From: Ovis canadensis
Taxonomy: Eukaryota > Chordata > Mammalia > Artiodactyla > Bovidae
Direction of reading: 5' to 3'
Assembly: GCF_042477335.2 (NCBI RefSeq)
Contig: NC_091255.1
Span: forward strand, 48,338,501-48,402,500
DNA length: 64,000 bases
In this document: positions 59,790 to 64,000 of the stretch, one piece after another
Layout: each line of letters opens with the position of its first letter
Numbering within the stretch: the first letter of the stretch is position 1
The notes under the pieces: model-generated
What the model was told of the DNA's origin: nothing
Databases searched by the model: none
What the model saw: only the letters and a program-made list of their open reading frames with translations
Translations under genes and position numbers: made by a program

Positions 59790-60450
59790 TATGAGGAAGC
59801 TCCGGGCACTCCTCCTGCTTGTCCTTCTTACTCCAGCTCTCTCCCGGATCTCTCCTCATCACCCCCGCCGCGCGCCCGGCAGAGGACCTGGCGCGCCCCG
59901 GCCGCCGGTTCCCGGCTCGCAGCCTGCCCTACCGCCGCTGGGCTCCCTCGGCACGCGCCCCGAGCCCCGTGGGGCCGCGTCGCCTCCCGGGAGGCCTCGG
60001 CACGCGCCCTCTCGCCTCGAGCCCGGCTCCGGCCGCCAGTCGTCTCCGGGAAAGGGGTCAGACGGGCAGCTGGGAGGTGGGGTGGGCGGAGGCGGCAGCG
60101 GGCGGCTGCGGGAAGAGGACGCTGCCCCTTTAAGGTGCCACCGCCGCGTGGCAGGGAAACAGCTTGTGCCAGCCCCATTCCGCCCGGCTCCGCTCGCAAC
60201 AAGAAACACAATGCATAACAATCAGGCGCGCACTTGGAGCTGTGCCACGCGGCGGGGGAGGGCGGGGCCGCGGGCGGGCCGGGGGGCGCCCAGGTCGCGA
60301 CCCTCGACCGGCGTCCGGTGGCCGCGGGCGGGCCGGGACCCTGCGCTGCCCCGCGCGGCCGCTCCGCGCCCCGAGAGGTGGCCCAGCGCCCCGGCGTCCC
60401 CCCGCCTCGCCCCGCTCGCCTCCCTCTCCCTCCCCGCCTTCGCGCTCCCT
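59790..60450. promoter_or_regulatory. CpG island between NEUROD2 and the expected PPP1R1B
   Basis: Very dense CG over about 650 nt with CTTTAAGG at 60127-60134. It may be a promoter or a regulatory island. It directly adjoins the octamer-containing block at 60455-60720. A second small GC-rich patch lies at 60690-60860. Confidence 0.6.
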
Positions 60451-60454
60451 ACAA

Positions 60455-60720
60455 AGTTCATTCCCACTAACTCTTTTCCAGGCCACTTCCCCCTCACATC
60501 TGACAATCCGGGGCCCCTCATTCTCCCAGTAATCACTCCACTGCACTAATTGCACATGCAAATATGCAAATGCGTATTAATTAATTACTATACTAATTAG
60601 TTCTGTGGTATTTGCGAGTAATAAATCATTGGATGGGAGCGAGGAAGCTGGAGACCTGGCCCATTTTCATTCTGCATAAAATTTTAATGGTCTCTCTGGC
60701 TGATCCGGGACGGCAGCGCG
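60455..60720. promoter_or_regulatory. Octamer/homeodomain block, strong candidate enhancer
   Basis: Two perfect octamers in direct contact, ATGCAAATATGCAAAT (60556-60571), are followed by TATTAATTAATTACTA and ACTAATTAG, then AGTAATAAATCATTGG. The left part has TCTGACAATCCGG and CAGTAATCACTCC. POU-class factors of neural progenitors bind ATGCAAAT. The block lies between NEUROD2 and the expected PPP1R1B, next to a CpG island. Confidence 0.55.
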
Positions 60721-61619
60721 AGGAGAGGCTCTTAAAGGGCCAGTGGCGGCGAGAAGGGGCACGGGGCACGGAGCGCGGGGCGACCCCGGCCCAGGGCACT
60801 TTCGCAGGTGCAGCCCTGCGCCCTGCAGAGGCGGTCTCCGGCACCGGGCTGGCTTTTCTCCTCCCCTCCCGGCTAAGGGTACTCCTGGGTGCTTTCTAAG
60901 GAGACAATCTTGGCGAGGAGGAGGAGGAGGAGGAGGCTGAGCTTGGCTGCTTTAAGAAAGGAAAGAGGGCAAGGAGCTGTGAGAGGCCAATGCCAAGGCC
61001 TTTGGGGCCCCAGGAAAACAGAAATGAAGACTCTGTCTCCAGGATGGCTGAGTAAACTAAGGCACCAGGAAGGCCAAGCTAAGCTCTCACCCCAGCGGAT
61101 CCCCAGGGGCAGAAAGCCTCTAGGATGTCTTGGGTGCCCTAATCTTGTTTTGTCCTGTCTCTGATGGGGGCCACCAAGGCTGGGGGTACCTCCAACTTTT
61201 CCTTTCCACATGATCAAGCTGCTGCCCCGCCCCCATGGGCACCAGCTGGCACCCTGGCAGAGCAGTCCTAGGCTTGAGTGGGCCCCTGGGACTCTTCTTT
61301 TTTTCTGGGAGGTAGTCAGGACCTCAGCACAGGAAGGGGGCTGGCAGCTTCATAGGAGCATTGACTCAGGGAGGCAGACGGTTGTGCCTCCTGACTGAGC
61401 CCAAGCCAGGGTCTAGGGGGAGGTCAGAGGTGGGAACATTGAGGAAGTGGAGGCTTCGGGCCTGTCCTGAGCCAGGATCCCCAATACCAGAGTCTCTAGT
61501 CCAGTTCTACCCACCCTCCAACCTTCTGCATCGGCATGCCCCTAGTGGGGCAAGGCTTAAAGAGAATCAGTGCTCTAGTGGGGCCCGTAATAGTGACAGC
61601 AGCTCACCATACTGTTAAT

Positions 61620-62010
61620 TCGGGGGAACATTTATTCAGCTGGAGACCTGTTCTGAGAATTCTAGGTGGCTCACAACGCCCTAGTGACGTAGACGTAGGC
61701 CCTTTCATGGATGGAGAAACACAAACTCAGGCACAAGACAGTTAAGCAATCTGCCCAAGGTCACTCAGCTTCGAGGAGTGGAGTGGGATTTGACAGCCAG
61801 GTTCTTTTTGCCACCCTTTGCCACCTCTCTCTCCACCATCATGTCCTCAGCACCTGCAGAGAGCCAGGCCCTGTGGTAAGGATAAGAACTTCATGGGTGG
61901 TGTCTCATGCAACCCAAGAGGGAGGGACTGGGATTCTCCCCAATCTAGAGCTGGGGAACCCAAGGCTCAGAGAGGGTGACTAAGTTGCTCTGGGTACACA
62001 GGGAGGATGT
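61620..62010 (-). repeat. MIR fragments
   Basis: Two antisense MIR pieces, with GCCCAAGGTCACTCAGC at 61753 and GCTGGGGAACCCAAGGCTCA near 61952. Confidence 0.65.
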
Positions 62011-62154
62011 AGTCAGCCAGGCTCACACTGCGGGCCGTGAGCCACGGAGGCCAGCAGGTCTCTGGGGGTGGGGCAGGAAAGGGCCTGACAGCTACTAGAA
62101 CAAGAGAAGAAATGGAAGGGATTTCAGTTAGACAGACTGTGGGGACAACTTGCT

Positions 62155-62390
62155 TTTTTAAAAAATATAATTTTATTTATTTTAATTAGAGGCTAATTAC
62201 TTTACAATATTGTATTGGTTTTGCTGTACATCAGTATGAATCCGCCACTGGTGTACACGTGTTCCCCATCCTGAACCCCTTCCCACCTCCCTCCCCATTC
62301 CATCTCTCTGAGTCATCCCAGTGCACCAGCCCCGAGCATCCTGCGACATGCATCGAACCTGGACTGGCGATTCATTTCAACAACTTGGTT
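62155..62390 (-). mobile_element. Ruminant L1 3'-end fragment
   Basis: The plus strand reads the complement of the bovine L1 tail: TTTTATTTATTTTAATTAGA, then TTACTTTACAATATTGTATT, CCGCCACTGGTGTACACGTG and CGAACCTGGACTGGCGATTC. Close to consensus, so probably young. Confidence 0.85.
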
Positions 62391-62689
62391 TTTGAGAGGT
62401 GTGGGCTCCAGGAGTAGGGTGGGGTAGAAGCTCTTCCTTCAGGAAAGGCCATGGCTACCTGAGTCAGGAGGAGGTGGGGATAGAGGAGTGTGAGGGAACA
62501 GAAAGGCCCAGAATGAGAGAGCCCAGTCAGAACCATAGAAGTCAGAAATCCTGGTTAGTTTTCTTAATTTTGTCCCCAGACAGCCTATCTGCCCCAACCC
62601 CTGGAAACCTCCCGAGCACCCCCACCCCAAGATTTGCTATTTGTGGGGAGCTAGGAGATCCAATCTCTGCTCTCTTCTCAGCAGAGGGA

Positions 62690-62905
62690 TGAGAAAGCTA
62701 ACACTGTTACATGACTGTTAGCACCTACTATGTGCCAGGAACTTTGTATGCCTCTGATTTTCACTACAGTTGTGTAATTATTATCCCTATTTTATAAATG
62801 GAGACACTGAGGAAGGAAAGAGAAGCTCTTTGCCCAAGGTCACACAGCTAGTAGGTGGGAGACGGGGATTCGAACTCCCAATCTGATGTGCTTTACTACA
62901 CAATT
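62690..62905 (-). repeat. MIR SINE
   Basis: GCACCTACTATGTGCCAGGA, ATTATTATCCCTATTTTATA and CCCAAGGTCACACAGCTAGT are a well-preserved antisense MIR. Confidence 0.8.
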
Positions 62906-63700
62906 CCCCATTTCCAGCTGAGCTCCTTGTATCTACAGGGGCATGGCCGGATTGACCCTTTTGCCTAGCAGAGTCAGTAGCAGAATACAGTAGCAGCAGG
63001 CATTTCACCTGGAACTTGCAGATAAAAAGAACATGCCTCCTGTCTGCCATTTACAAGATCCCCCACCCCTGACCCCGTGTGGATTTTCATGGTGCCTTTT
63101 ATATGCTAGTGGAAATTGAGCAAAGTGTATATTCTAAAGCCCCAGATCCCTCCTCTCATTATCCTGGGACTGAGTGTGTGTGGGCATCTCCCCAGAACGG
63201 GGAGCTCTCTCAGCATTCCTTCTCCCCGCCCCCCACCATTTCCCGCCTTGAGAGAACAGCAGGGTCAGTGAGTCTGTTAGCATCTGTCAGGGAGACCACC
63301 CTGATTTGGGAACTGAGATTCCAGTGCACTCAGGGATGAGTCCAGGGTCCCTTCACCTCCCAGTTGCTCAGGGAACTTCTCTAGGGGATAGGGACACTGC
63401 ATCTCCCCAAGAACTAAGAAACTTTTGACACCTACCCTCTGGAACATGCAGTCGTGGGTTGGGGGTTAGAGGGTATTGGAATGGCCTTTGGGCTACAGAA
63501 AAATCCCCCTCCCCTCTCCACTCCACTGAAGCCCAGAGAAGCTGGGGTTTCATCGGGGTTTTCCCCACACATGCCCAGGTCCTGGGAGATTGGGGGCAAG
63601 TTAGGGAGTTGGGGGAAGGAGGCAGGAGGGGCAGGCTGGCGGCTCTGAGCTTCTCCATGCAGCCCTCGGGGCCGGGTGCCTGGGCAGGAGGGGGGGCAGA
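62905..63700. other. Unique intergenic sequence, no gene seen
   Basis: No repeat or exon recognised. The coding start of PPP1R1B (expected further right by synteny) is not in the window. Confidence 0.5.
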
Positions 63701-63785
63701 GCAGCTGCTGGCGATTTATTAAGCAGTCACGGAAAAATTGGTTTATAAATTAACAGCTGTTTTAACTTTAGGGCCTCTTCTTCAG
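63700..63785. promoter_or_regulatory. E-box/AT-rich block, candidate enhancer
   Basis: CAGCTG occurs at about 63702 and 63754, around GATTTATTAAGCAGTCACGG and GGTTTATAAATTAACAGCTG. Unique sequence close to the right edge of the window, on the side of the expected PPP1R1B gene. Confidence 0.4.
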
Positions 63786-64000
63786 GGAATGGAAGCAGCC
63801 GACTGGACCGGGATTGGAGTGTGTGTGAGGCTGGTGGAGGGGGTGGGAGGCGGCAGGCTCCGGCAGCTGGCGTTCTTTGGGGGCAGCCTCAGCTGGCACC
63901 TCGGGGGGCACCAGGCAGTGGCCAGAGCAGGGGGTCTCCAGGTGCCCGGGCCGAGGCTGCCCCCGCTGTGGGCTGTCGGCTTGCTCATTCTTCTCATCAG

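Noticed and set aside
63785-64000. First exon of PPP1R1B
   Set aside because: The known N-terminal coding sequence is not present, and the right edge shows only GC-rich non-coding text.

Overview
This is a non-coding-rich stretch of a ruminant nuclear genome, probably a bovid. The repeat content shows it: Bov-tA and Bov-A2 SINEs, cetartiodactyl tRNA-Glu-derived SINEs and a nearly full-length BovB (RTE) LINE, mixed with the older mammalian MIR, L2, L1 and MLT1 repeats. The only intact protein-coding gene I can support is NEUROD2, a neuronal basic helix-loop-helix transcription factor, on the minus strand. Its 382-codon reading frame lies in one coding exon (49790 to 48642). A splice acceptor sits just before the ATG, a consensus donor at 50924/50925 ends a non-coding first exon, and a poly(A) signal lies near 47050.

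From general knowledge of mammalian synteny (human 17q12: CDK12, NEUROD2, PPP1R1B, STARD3), the roughly 47 kb to the left is the CDK12-NEUROD2 intergenic interval and the roughly 13 kb to the right leads to PPP1R1B. I found no coding exon of either neighbour.

Layout: 1-5 kb, unique sequence with old MIR and L1 remnants and young SINEs. 5.6-6.3 kb, a decayed processed copy of ribosomal protein gene RPL19. 7.2-8.6 kb, AT-rich homeodomain/POU-motif blocks that look like conserved regulatory DNA. 8.6-17.4 kb, mostly unique sequence with scattered SINEs, L2 and an MLT1 LTR. 17.4-18.0 kb, an orphan CpG island with GGC repeats. 18-35 kb, repeat-dense DNA including the BovB/Bov-A2 nest at 25.3-30.5 kb. 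35-47 kb, unique sequence with polypurine tracts and several CpG-rich blocks next to AT-rich motif blocks. 47.0-51.3 kb, NEUROD2 with its CpG island and promoter. 51.3-64 kb, unique sequence with a few Bov-tA copies, a CpG island at 59.8-60.45 kb and, beside it, an AT-rich block with two back-to-back perfect octamers.

The window is best read as one neuronal transcription-factor gene inside a regulatory landscape. I see no operon-like system, CRISPR array, tRNA/rRNA gene or clearly new protein family. The most interesting material is the candidate regulatory DNA. Its conservation is inferred from base composition and motif content only and was not measured.
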